DNA from: Lachnospiraceae bacterium | GTDB lineage: Bacteria > Bacillota_A > Clostridia > Lachnospirales > Lachnospiraceae | Direction: 5' to 3' | DNA: 9,424 bases | Assembly (NCBI GenBank): GCA_009774465.1 | Contig: VSNT01000137.1 | Span: 1 to 9,424, forward strand | Part shown: positions 1 through 6,158 of the stretch, one piece after another | Layout of the letters: every line of letters begins with the position of its first letter | Position numbering within the stretch: position 1 is the first letter of the stretch | The notes under the pieces: model-generated | What the model saw: the letters and a program-made list of their open reading frames with translations, nothing else | Database searches by the model: none | Told to the model about the DNA's origin: nothing | Position numbers and translations under genes: made by a program

Positions 1-45
1 TTGTGTTCAGTATATTGTTTCTTAAGAAACTTTACAAATCTTTTA

Positions 46-75
46 TTGGAAAATCTATGTAATTAATGATAAAAT
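46..75 (+). promoter_or_regulatory. sigma-A-like promoter of the DJ-1/CBS/greA group
   Basis: TTGGAA (46-51) and TAAAAT (70-75) are separated by 18 bases, and a TG at 67-68 makes an extended -10 (TGATAAAAT). Transcription would start near 82, leaving a leader of about 40 bases before the ATG at 123. The flanking DNA is very AT-rich, so chance matches are easy. Confidence 0.5.
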
Positions 76-122
76 ATTAATGTAAGTAAATACTATATTA
101 TGTGAAAGTGGTGAACAGATTT

Positions 123-674
123 ATGAGTAAAGTATGTGTATTTTTTGGAACCGGGTACGAAGAGATAGAGGCGCTTGCCGTAGTGGATATTCTGCGCAGA
201 CAGGGAATTGATACGCAGATGGTTTCCATAATGAATGATAAGACGGTAACAGGCTCTCATCAGATTCCGGTGGTGATGGATGCCTTGATAGAAGATGTGG
301 ATTTTAACAATGTGGACATGATCGTGCTTCCCGGAGGAATGCAGGGAACAAATAAGCTTGAAGCCTGTGAACAGCTTATGGAACAGGTGGATGCGTTTAT
401 ATCCGGTAAAAAGGCAGTTGCTGCAATATGTGCGGCTCCTACTGTTTTAGGCCATAGAGGACATTTAAAAGGGAAAAAGGCCATTTGTTATCCGGGACTT
501 GAGCAGCAGCTTGAAGGTGCAGAAGTTGTTTATGAGCCTTCTGTGCGTGATGGAAATATTATTACCGGAAGAGGCATGGGATGTGCCATTGAATTTGCTC
601 TTATGATTGTTGCGTATCTTGTAGATAAAAATGCGGCAGACGTAATGGCGGAAAAAATTGTTTTCAAAAGATAA
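123..674 (+). CDS. DJ-1/PfpI (YajL/ThiJ-like) family protein
   Basis: Cytosolic flavodoxin-like fold protein of 183 residues, the usual size for the DJ-1/YajL family. The conserved nucleophile is Cys103 in the motif AAICAAPTVLG, and the acidic partner is Glu16 in GYEEIEALAVVDILRR; LPGGMQG (about 69-75) is the usual glycine loop. DJ-1-like proteins are linked to protection against oxidative and carbonyl stress. Many annotations read '4-methyl-5(beta-hydroxyethyl)-thiazole monophosphate biosynthesis', a historical name I would not trust. The frame opens at a GTG at 102, but I chose the ATG at 123: family members start at MSKVxVFF, AAGTGGTGA lies about 9 bases upstream, and nothing resembling a ribosome binding site precedes 102. 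It is the first gene of a likely operon, with the CBS gene 14 bases downstream. Family is clear; substrate is unknown. Confidence 0.9.
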   Translation: MSKVCVFFGTGYEEIEALAVVDILRRQGIDTQMVSIMNDKTVTGSHQIPVVMDALIEDVDFNNVDMIVLPGGMQGTNKLEACEQLMEQVDAFISGKKAVAAICAAPTVLGHRGHLKGKKAICYPGLEQQLEGAEVVYEPSVRDGNIITGRGMGCAIEFALMIVAYLVDKNAADVMAEKIVFKR

Positions 675-688
675 AGGGAAGGATTTAA

Positions 689-1129
689 ATGAATATTTTA
701 TTTTTTTTAACACCGAAAAGTGAGGCGGCTTATGTTTATGATTCCGACACTCTGCGGCAGGCGCTGGAAAAAATGGAGCATCACAGGTATTCAGCTATTC
801 CGATTATTGGAAAAGAAGATGGCGCATATGTGGGAACACTGACGGAAGGCGATCTGCTTTGGTACATAAAGGAACAGGGGGATTTATCCCTGCGGGATGC
901 AGAGGATATTCCTATTATGAGTATTGCAAGAAAACGGGATAATGAGCCGGTGGATGTGGATGTAAATATGGAAGATCTGTTGAACAAGGCCATGAATCAG
1001 AATTTTGTTCCTGTAATTGATGACAGAGACCGGTTTATCGGGTTAATAACAAGAAAGGATCTGATTCAGTATCTTTGCAGAAAGCTGGTAACAGTGCAGC
1101 TTGAAGCAGGTGGAATGAGCATCAGATAA
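689..1129 (+). CDS. two-CBS-domain protein
   Basis: A 146-residue soluble protein made almost only of a tandem CBS pair (Bateman module). CBS1 spans roughly residues 7-64, with YSAIPII and YVGTLTEGDLLWYI. CBS2 spans roughly 75-132, with NFVPVID and FIGLITRKDLIQYL. Such modules bind adenosine nucleotides (ATP, AMP, S-adenosylmethionine) and act as energy sensors. No catalytic or transport domain is attached, so it may regulate a partner in trans; the ligand cannot be told from sequence. The ATG at 689 has AGGGAAGGA about 6 bases upstream, and the gene follows the DJ-1 gene by 14 bases. The segment MNILFFLTPK is hydrophobic but too short for a membrane helix; it looks like the first strand of CBS1. 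Confidence 0.9.
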   Translation: MNILFFLTPKSEAAYVYDSDTLRQALEKMEHHRYSAIPIIGKEDGAYVGTLTEGDLLWYIKEQGDLSLRDAEDIPIMSIARKRDNEPVDVDVNMEDLLNKAMNQNFVPVIDDRDRFIGLITRKDLIQYLCRKLVTVQLEAGGMSIR

Positions 1130-1195
1130 CCGTATGGCGGCAGAAAGGATGAAAGGAAGTGTGTGCCTGCCAAAGCGGGCGGATGAGGGAAAATC

Positions 1196-1699
1196 ATGTT
1201 TAATCAGTTAACGCAGAAAGATATTGACGCTATGGAGGCGGAAATTGAAGAAAGAAAGCTGGTGCTGCGGCCTAAATTGTTAGAAGCAGTAAAGGAAGCA
1301 AGAGCTCATGGGGATTTAAGTGAAAATTTTGAATACTATGCGGCTAAAAAAGAAAAAAATAAAAATGAAAGCCGGATTCGTTTCTTGGAACGTATGATTA
1401 AAACAGCAGAAGTGATATCAGATGATTCTGCAGCAGATGAAATCGGCATGAATAATACCGTAGTTGTGGAAATGGAAGAAGATGGCACACTTGAAACCTA
1501 TAAGATTGTTACCACTATGCGGGGAAATTCTTTAGAAGGTCTTGTAAGCATTGAATCACCTGTGGGAAAAGCACTTTTAGGTCATAAGGCAGGAGATCGG
1601 GTTTATGTAGAGGTGAATCCTGATTATGGTTATTATTTAATTGTAAAATCTATTGAAAATACGGTAGATGACGGAAGCGATAAGATCAGAAGTTTTTAA
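1196..1699 (+). CDS. greA: transcription elongation factor GreA
   Basis: GreA binds the secondary channel of RNA polymerase and stimulates cleavage of the backtracked RNA 3' end, rescuing stalled elongation complexes. The 167-residue protein has the N-terminal coiled coil (about 1-80) with the signature EARAHGDLSENFEYYAAK. The tip acidic residues that coordinate the catalytic Mg2+ are Asp40 and Glu43, both present. The C-terminal FKBP-like domain (about 88-160) carries SPVGKALLGHKAGDRVYVEV. It is slightly longer than the usual 157-160 residues because of a short C-terminal tail. The ATG at 1196 has GATGAGGGA 6-8 bases upstream. It lies 66 bases after the CBS gene, probably in the same transcript; no convincing terminator follows it. 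Lachnospiraceae often carry more than one Gre paralogue, so this may not be the only copy. Confidence 0.93.
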   Translation: MFNQLTQKDIDAMEAEIEERKLVLRPKLLEAVKEARAHGDLSENFEYYAAKKEKNKNESRIRFLERMIKTAEVISDDSAADEIGMNNTVVVEMEEDGTLETYKIVTTMRGNSLEGLVSIESPVGKALLGHKAGDRVYVEVNPDYGYYLIVKSIENTVDDGSDKIRSF

Positions 1700-1797
1700 A
1701 AATTTTATCGGAAAAACTTACCATAATAATTTCACGAACACCGTTAATACTATGAACAAGATAAGTGATAAGAAATCGTTTAGAGCGGAGGAAACTT

Positions 1798-1829
1798 CAG
1801 GATAAGCGAGAGTAAAATCGCTTATCTTG
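1798..1829 (+). other. 12-bp stem-loop in the leader of the spore protein gene
   Basis: CAGGATAAGCGA (1798-1809) pairs with TCGCTTATCTTG (1818-1829), with one G-U pair and an 8-base loop. No T-tract follows, so it does not look like a terminator. It ends 13 bases before the Shine-Dalgarno sequence of the spore protein gene (1843-1850), so a transcript stabilising or translational role is possible. Seen in sequence; function unknown. Confidence 0.6.
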
Positions 1830-1856
1830 GAGAAAAAATAACGGAGGTGAATGAAG

Positions 1857-2057
1857 ATGGCAAGCAGCAAATCTAATAGAGTTGAAGTTCCTGAAGCTAA
1901 GGCAGCTATGGATCGCTTCAAAACAGAAGTTGCTTCTGAGCTTGGTGTTAACCTGAAAGAGGGATACAACGGCGATTTGACTTCAAAGGAAGCCGGCTCC
2001 ATTGGCGGAGAAATGGTTCGTAGAATGATCAAGAAGCAAGAAGAAATGATGAAATAA
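1857..2057 (+). CDS. alpha/beta-type small acid-soluble spore protein (SASP)
   Basis: A 66-residue DNA-binding protein that coats and protects the spore chromosome from UV and chemical damage, then is degraded at germination to supply amino acids. Both family signatures are present. The germination protease (GPR) site TEVASELGV is at residues 23-31, with cleavage expected after Glu28. The C-terminal DNA-binding motif LTSKEAGSIGGEMVRRMI is at 41-58. Two in-frame ATGs exist, at 1851 and 1857. The strong GGAGGTGA (1843-1850) directly abuts the first and sits 6 bases before the second, so 1857 (protein starting MASSKSN) is the likely start. Family members are expressed in the forespore under sigma-G. 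CATAATA at 1722-1728 matches the sigma-G -10 consensus CATNNTA, but no good -35 accompanies it. The gene marks the host as an endospore former. Confidence 0.96.
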   Translation: MASSKSNRVEVPEAKAAMDRFKTEVASELGVNLKEGYNGDLTSKEAGSIGGEMVRRMIKKQEEMMK

Positions 2058-2075
2058 CATGGAAAAATAAAGATG

Positions 2076-2108
2076 CCCCGTCTGCAGTAAGCAGGCGGGG
2101 TGTTTTTA
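2076..2108 (+). terminator. rho-independent terminator after the SASP gene
   Basis: CCCCGTCTGC (2076-2085) pairs with GCAGGCGGGG (2091-2100) with one G-T pair and a 5-base loop, followed by TGTTTTTA. It starts 18 bases after the SASP stop. On the opposite strand the same hairpin is followed by CATCTTTATTTTT, so it may also stop the minus-strand membrane protein transcript. Confidence 0.92.
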
Positions 2109-2163
2109 TACACACGCCCTCACAGGGAATTTTGTTACTGACGCAACGTGCGGATGGCGCGGC

Positions 2164-2191
2164 GAGCAGGGAAGAAGAAGCTTCCCTACTC
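2164..2191 (-). other. 11-bp hairpin over the stop codon of the membrane protein gene
   Basis: On the plus strand GAGCAGGGAAG (2164-2174) pairs with CTTCCCTACTC (2181-2191), with one wobble pair and a 6-base loop. It covers the last codon and stop of the minus-strand gene. Neither strand has a good T-tract after it, so it is more likely a 3' stabilising structure or pause site than an efficient terminator. Confidence 0.55.
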
Positions 2192-2755
2192 GATAGATCG
2201 CTTTATATATTTCTGCAGCGGCAGCCAGATCAGATAAGCAAGGGCGCTTCCTGTCAGCGCAGTGACAAGCTGGGTAAAAGAAAAGGTAACCTTTGCTGTT
2301 TCCAGCACCATAGGAAGAGCTTCCGGCTTGGGAAGCTTTGATGCAATATTATCACCGAAAAGAGGAAGAATAATAAGGACAATCACAATTCCCATAAAAG
2401 CTGCCTTTAAAATGGAAGCTGCAATCAGCCCCGCAGGCAGACGATAGCGGAAATTTAATTTGTTCTGGAAATACCAGACAGTAACAGCAAGAACTGCATT
2501 GCCTGCCATAATCGCAGGGAACATTAACGGAATGGCAGCCATGATTGGCGAACCTGCCAGAAAAAAGGCGGTAACCGGTGCGATAAGACTGATCATAAGA
2601 CCGCTCCATAAACCGATGGAAAGTACTGCGATAATAATAACGGTGTTGACAATAGGTCCTGTAATATAGACTGAAAAATTTTTAAAATACTGGCTTATAA
2701 TGCAGATTGCAAGCAGCAGCGCACTTTGGGCCAGTTGTCTTGTTGTCAGTTTCAT
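2186..2755 (-). CDS. small polytopic membrane protein, ECF transporter S-component-like
   Basis: A 189-residue integral membrane protein with about six hydrophobic segments (roughly residues 9-24, 33-48, 51-67, 70-96, 107-133 and 155-180) and few charges. Size, helix number and the opening MKLTTRQLAQSALLLAICI fit the substrate-binding S subunit of energy-coupling factor (ECF) transporters, which bind a vitamin or similar solute. They work with a shared T protein and two ATPases usually encoded elsewhere; none of those is in this window. It lacks the MHIPEGF-type start of nickel/cobalt CbiM/NikM proteins, so I would not link it to the nickel genes across the divergent promoter region. AAGGGAGA lies 7 bases before the ATG. 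The family call is from general resemblance and the substrate is unknown. It could also be an unrelated small membrane protein. Confidence 0.65.
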   Translation of the reverse strand: MKLTTRQLAQSALLLAICIISQYFKNFSVYITGPIVNTVIIIAVLSIGLWSGLMISLIAPVTAFFLAGSPIMAAIPLMFPAIMAGNAVLAVTVWYFQNKLNFRYRLPAGLIAASILKAAFMGIVIVLIILPLFGDNIASKLPKPEALPMVLETAKVTFSFTQLVTALTGSALAYLIWLPLQKYIKRSIE

Positions 2756-2788
2756 AAGAAATCTCCCTTAATAAAATAAGCTATATGC

Positions 2789-2817
2789 AGTATAAAGAAT
2801 AATTTGGGAAAATACAA
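2789..2817 (-). promoter_or_regulatory. promoter of the S-component-like gene
   Basis: Read on the minus strand, TTGTAT (2817-2812) and TATACT (2794-2789) are 17 bases apart. The -10 matches TATAAT at 5 of 6 positions; the -35 at only 3 of 6. Transcription would start near 2782, giving a leader of about 27 bases. Confidence 0.5.
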
Positions 2818-2869
2818 GGGGTATCTATTTAATAACGCATAAATCAATTTTCAGTGGTCTAGTAAACAT

Positions 2870-2947
2870 TTTAGCCATGCCATTCATAAGTCACCAAAAT
2901 ATATATTTCTCTATGTTCAACTTGGCGGGGGACTCTGCATGGCTGAA
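2870..2947. repeat. long-range inverted repeat in the divergent intergenic region
   Basis: TTTAGCCATGC (2870-2880) and GCATGGCTGAA (2937-2947) are complementary over 11 pairs with one G-T. Nested inside are AGTC/GACT (2889-2892 with 2931-2934) and CCAA/TTGG (2894-2897 with 2922-2925), so a layered fold is possible on either strand. It lies upstream of both promoters I can place, so under that reading it is in no mRNA leader. The options are a structured small RNA, a leader from another promoter, or a DNA site. I recognise no known riboswitch class. Confidence 0.5.
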
Positions 2948-2958
2948 CTGGAAACATA

Positions 2959-2987
2959 TTGAAGTAAAAGATAGAATATTGTATAAT
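2959..2987 (+). promoter_or_regulatory. sigma-A-like promoter of the flavoprotein/hyp operon
   Basis: TTGAAG (2959-2964) and a perfect TATAAT (2982-2987) are exactly 17 bases apart. Transcription would start near 2994, giving a leader of about 55 bases before the ATG at 3049. This also argues against the in-frame TTG at 2989, which would fall before the transcript start. The upstream DNA at 2870-2947 could bind a regulator. Confidence 0.75.
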
Positions 2988-3048
2988 TTTGATAAATATA
3001 TTAAATAAACTTTATTTTTTCTGGACAGATGAACCAGAGGGGAAAGGT

Positions 3049-5775
3049 ATGGTAAACTTTATGGGAGAAGGAAGAGAGCTTATTTTAAAACTGGGGCAGA
3101 AGATTACAGACAGAATTGGTGTTAAGGTTACTGTAAACGATCCGGAATATTGGGGGCTTGCCGGAGTGGTTACGGATGAGATGGCGGAGGTTGCGCTTTC
3201 CATGAAGGTGCGCGTTCCCATGAGGCTTGAACAGATTGCAAAAAAGTGTAAAAAGAGTGTTGCACGCACAGAAGAACTGCTTAAGGAAATGAGTGTAATC
3301 GGTCTTATTGAATATAACTGGGAAAATGAAGACCGTCATAAACAATATATTCTGCCTATGTTTGTACCGGGATGTGCGGAATTTATGGTAATGAATGGAA
3401 AGCAAGTGGAAGAGCATCCGGAGCTTGCGGACTTCTTTGAAAATATGTCAAGACTGCCTCTTGAAAAGGTAACGCCTATGGTACCTCCCGGAGGCGCCGG
3501 AATCGGTATGCATGTAATTCCGGTGGAAAAGGCAATTCCGGCCAAACAGGAGTCTGTCAGTGTGGAGCATATTTCCTACTGGCTGAACAAATATAAGGAT
3601 AAATATGCGGTAGGCGCATGTTCCTGCCGCCGCCAGCAGCGGGTACGGGGAGAAGGAACCGGAGATATTGAAGGCGATCTGTGCATCGGTGTGGGCGATA
3701 TGGCGGATTATCTGGTGGAAACAGGCAAAGGCCGGTACATAGAAATTGATGAAGTGATGGAGATTTTACAGAGAGCGGAAGATAATGGATATGTCCATCA
3801 GATCACGAATATTGACGGGGAAGAAAAGATTTTCGCCATCTGCAACTGTGCAGTGGGTGTCTGCAACGGTCTTAGAACCTCACAGCTTTTTAACACCCCT
3901 AATATGTCCCGTTCCGCGTACAGGGCAAGTGTTGATCCAAGTAAATGCGTGGCCTGCGGAAGATGTGTGGAATTTTGTCCTACCGGAGCAGCCAAACTTG
4001 GCCAGAAGCTGTGCACCAAGGATGGCCCGGTTACCTATCCTGTGCAGGAGCTGCCGGATGAAGTGAAATGGGGAAAAGAAAAATGGGACACCAACTATAG
4101 GAACAATAATCAGATTAACTGTTATGATACGGGAACCTCTCCCTGTAAAACAGCCTGTCCTGCCCATCTGCCGGTTCAGGGTTATATTAAAATGGCGGCA
4201 GAAGGAAGATACATGGATGCGCTGAAGCTGATTAAAAATGAAAATCCATTCCCTGCTGTCTGCGGCGCAGTATGTAACCGCAGGTGCGAGGATGCATGTA
4301 CAAGAGGAACTATTGACCAGGCAGTTGCCATTGATGAAATCAAAAAATTTATTGCAGAGCAGGAGCTTTGTGCGGAAAAGAGATTTATCCCCAAAACGGA
4401 AAATCATGAGGGAAAATTCTTTGAGGAAAAAATTGCGGTAATCGGTGCAGGCCCTGCAGGAATGTCGGCTGCTTTTTATCTTAGAAAAAAAGGATATCCT
4501 GTTACTGTTTTTGAAAAGGAAGTGTGCCCCGGCGGTATGCTGGTGAATGGAATTCCTTCCTTCCGTCTGGAAAAGCGTGTAATTGAGGCTGAAATTGACG
4601 TGCTTAGAGAAATGGGTATTGAGTTTAAGTGCGGCGTTGAGGTAGGAAAGGATATTACTTTAAATCAGCTTCGACAGGAAGGCTATAAGGCATTTTACGT
4701 GGCAATTGGTGCCCAGGGCGGCCGAAAGGCAGGCGTGCCGAGTGAAGATGCCAAAGGCGTTCTTACAGGCGTTGAATTTTTAAGAAAAATAAATTTAGAC
4801 GAGGAAAGCGTAAAACTACAGGGGCGTACTGTGGTAATCGGCGGCGGCAACGTGGCTGTTGATGTGGCAAGAACAGCGCTTCGGGCAGGTTCCGATTCGG
4901 TTTCTATGGTCTGTCTGGAAGCAAGAGACATTATGCCGGCAGCACCGGATGAAATTTTAGAGGCACAGGAAGAAGGAATTGCAATCAAAAATAGCTGGGG
5001 GCCGAAGGAAATCCTTACGGAAAACGGACGGGTAAAGGGCGTTGTATTTAAAAAATGCATTTCTGTGTTTGATGAAGAAAAGCGCTTCAATCCCAAATAT
5101 GACGAAAATGAACTGACTACAATAGAATGTGAAAATGTTCTGATTTCCATAGGACAGGCGATTGTGTGGGGAGAGCTTTTAAAGGATGAAAAAGTAGAAT
5201 TAAACCGCAATCAGACTGCCGCAGCGGATCAGGTGACTTACCAGACAGCGCAGCCGGATATTTTTGTAGGGGGAGACGTATACACAGGGCCTAAATTTGC
5301 AATTGATGCGATTGCGGCAGGTAAGGAAGGCTGTGAGTCCATCCACCGTTTTGTACATAAAGGACAAAGCCTTACATTAGGACGTAACTTAAGACAGTTC
5401 ATTGAACTGGACAAAGATAACCTGCAGATTGAAAGCTTTGACAATGCAAAACGTCAGATTCCGGGGAAGAAGGATGGAGATCCCAAGTCCACTTTCCACG
5501 ATCTTAGAAGCACCTTGACGGAAGAGCAGGTTAAAATTGAGGCGGGCCGCTGCCTGGGCTGTGGTGCTACCGTTGTAGATCAGAACAAGTGTATCGGCTG
5601 CGGTCTGTGCACCACAAAATGTGAGTTTGACGCTATTCATTTAAGCAGAGATCTGCCGGAGGCAAGCACTATGTATAAAGCAGAGGATAAGCTGAAGGCT
5701 ATTCTGCCTTATACCATCAAGCGGGAAATCAAGATCAAACGTGCAAACAAGCGCAAGGCAAAAAGTGAAAAGTGA
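3049..5775 (+). CDS. multi-domain Fe-S flavoprotein: CxC domain, ferredoxin, GltD-like FAD/NAD(P) oxidoreductase, ferredoxin
   Basis: A 908-residue cytosolic electron-transfer protein. Residues about 40-95 look like a winged helix (LEQIAKKCKKSVARTEELLK). Residues about 170-275 carry a cysteine domain: C191 and C193 in ACSCRR, C211, then C265, C267 and C272 in CNCAVGVC. A 4Fe-4S ferredoxin motif uses C300, C303, C306 and C310. A GltD-like module follows, with N-terminal cluster cysteines C366/C370 and C405/C409/C413/C417, FAD loop GAGPAG (466-471), second dinucleotide loop GGGNVAVD (598-605) and the closing FVGGD motif (739-743). The C-terminus has CLGCG (C835, C838) and ferredoxin cysteines C848, C851, C854 and C858. 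It resembles NADPH:acceptor enzymes of the GltD/NfnB/AegA group, moving electrons between NAD(P)H and ferredoxin-like carriers; the partner is unknown. I start at the ATG at 3049, with AGGGG 6 bases upstream. hypA follows after 19 bases. Confidence 0.88.
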   Translation: MVNFMGEGRELILKLGQKITDRIGVKVTVNDPEYWGLAGVVTDEMAEVALSMKVRVPMRLEQIAKKCKKSVARTEELLKEMSVIGLIEYNWENEDRHKQYILPMFVPGCAEFMVMNGKQVEEHPELADFFENMSRLPLEKVTPMVPPGGAGIGMHVIPVEKAIPAKQESVSVEHISYWLNKYKDKYAVGACSCRRQQRVRGEGTGDIEGDLCIGVGDMADYLVETGKGRYIEIDEVMEILQRAEDNGYVHQITNIDGEEKIFAICNCAVGVCNGLRTSQLFNTPNMSRSAYRASVDPSKCVACGRCVEFCPTGAAKLGQKLCTKDGPVTYPVQELPDEVKWGKEKWDTNYRNNNQINCYDTGTSPCKTACPAHLPVQGYIKMAAEGRYMDALKLIKNENPFPAVCGAVCNRRCEDACTRGTIDQAVAIDEIKKFIAEQELCAEKRFIPKTENHEGKFFEEKIAVIGAGPAGMSAAFYLRKKGYPVTVFEKEVCPGGMLVNGIPSFRLEKRVIEAEIDVLREMGIEFKCGVEVGKDITLNQLRQEGYKAFYVAIGAQGGRKAGVPSEDAKGVLTGVEFLRKINLDEESVKLQGRTVVIGGGNVAVDVARTALRAGSDSVSMVCLEARDIMPAAPDEILEAQEEGIAIKNSWGPKEILTENGRVKGVVFKKCISVFDEEKRFNPKYDENELTTIECENVLISIGQAIVWGELLKDEKVELNRNQTAAADQVTYQTAQPDIFVGGDVYTGPKFAIDAIAAGKEGCESIHRFVHKGQSLTLGRNLRQFIELDKDNLQIESFDNAKRQIPGKKDGDPKSTFHDLRSTLTEEQVKIEAGRCLGCGATVVDQNKCIGCGLCTTKCEFDAIHLSRDLPEASTMYKAEDKLKAILPYTIKREIKIKRANKRKAKSEK

Positions 5776-5794
5776 AGTTGAGGATGGAGTTCAA

Positions 5795-6139
5795 ATGCAC
5801 GAATTGGGAATTGTTGTACATATTACCAAAACCCTTAAGGGAATTGCAGAGGAAAATCAGCTTAAGGAGATTGCCAGTGTGAGTCTGGAGCTTGGAGAGG
5901 TTAGTGGAATTATTCCGGAAATCCTGACAGACTGCTGGAATTATTATCGCAAAAAATTTCCGCTGATTGAAGAGGCGGAGCTTAAATTTGACACATTACC
6001 GGCAGTCACTTATTGTGAGGACTGTGGGAAAACTTATCCTACTGTACAATATGGAAAGGAATGCCCGCACTGTGGAAGCGGTCATACTTATCTGATTGCC
6101 GGAAATGAATGTACTATTAAAGAAATTGAAGCGTGTTAA
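5795..6139 (+). CDS. hypA: nickel metallochaperone HypA
   Basis: A 114-residue HypA/HybF protein, normal length. HypA binds Ni2+ through its N-terminus and, with HypB, delivers it to [NiFe]-hydrogenase, or in some bacteria to urease. The nickel site is the strictly N-terminal MHE (His2, Glu3). The zinc finger uses C74 and C77 (CEDC) and C90 and C93 (CPHC). The open frame extends upstream into the flavoprotein gene, but the start must be the ATG at 5795, since the nickel site requires Met-His at the N-terminus; GGATGGAG lies just upstream. Three further cysteines (C47, C106, C114) are not part of the known metal sites, and the C-terminus reads GNECTIKEIEAC where GNEF is usual. It is the second gene of the operon. 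The client enzyme is not in the window. Confidence 0.95.
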   Translation: MHELGIVVHITKTLKGIAEENQLKEIASVSLELGEVSGIIPEILTDCWNYYRKKFPLIEEAELKFDTLPAVTYCEDCGKTYPTVQYGKECPHCGSGHTYLIAGNECTIKEIEAC

Positions 6140-6158
6140 GAGGAAGGGAGAGAGAGTT

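Noticed and set aside
17..30. 14-base palindrome GTTTCTTAAGAAAC near the window start
   Set aside because: AT-rich, no loop and no clear relation to the promoter at 46-75; could be chance.
1145..1185. Short GCCTGC/GCGGGC hairpin between the CBS gene and greA
   Set aside because: Six pairs with a wobble and no T-tract; not enough for a terminator or attenuator.
1690..1719. AAGTTTTT/AAAAACTT inverted repeat at the greA 3' end as a terminator
   Set aside because: The stem is only A/T-rich and no T-tract follows; pairing would be weak.
2186..2755. S-component-like protein as a nickel/cobalt transporter subunit
   Set aside because: It lacks the MHIPEGF-type N-terminus of CbiM/NikM proteins and is divergently transcribed from the hyp operon.
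2989..3048. In-frame N-terminal extension of the flavoprotein from a TTG at 2989
   Set aside because: It overlaps the expected transcript start of the TATAAT promoter at 2982-2987 and has no ribosome binding site; the ATG at 3049 has a good one.
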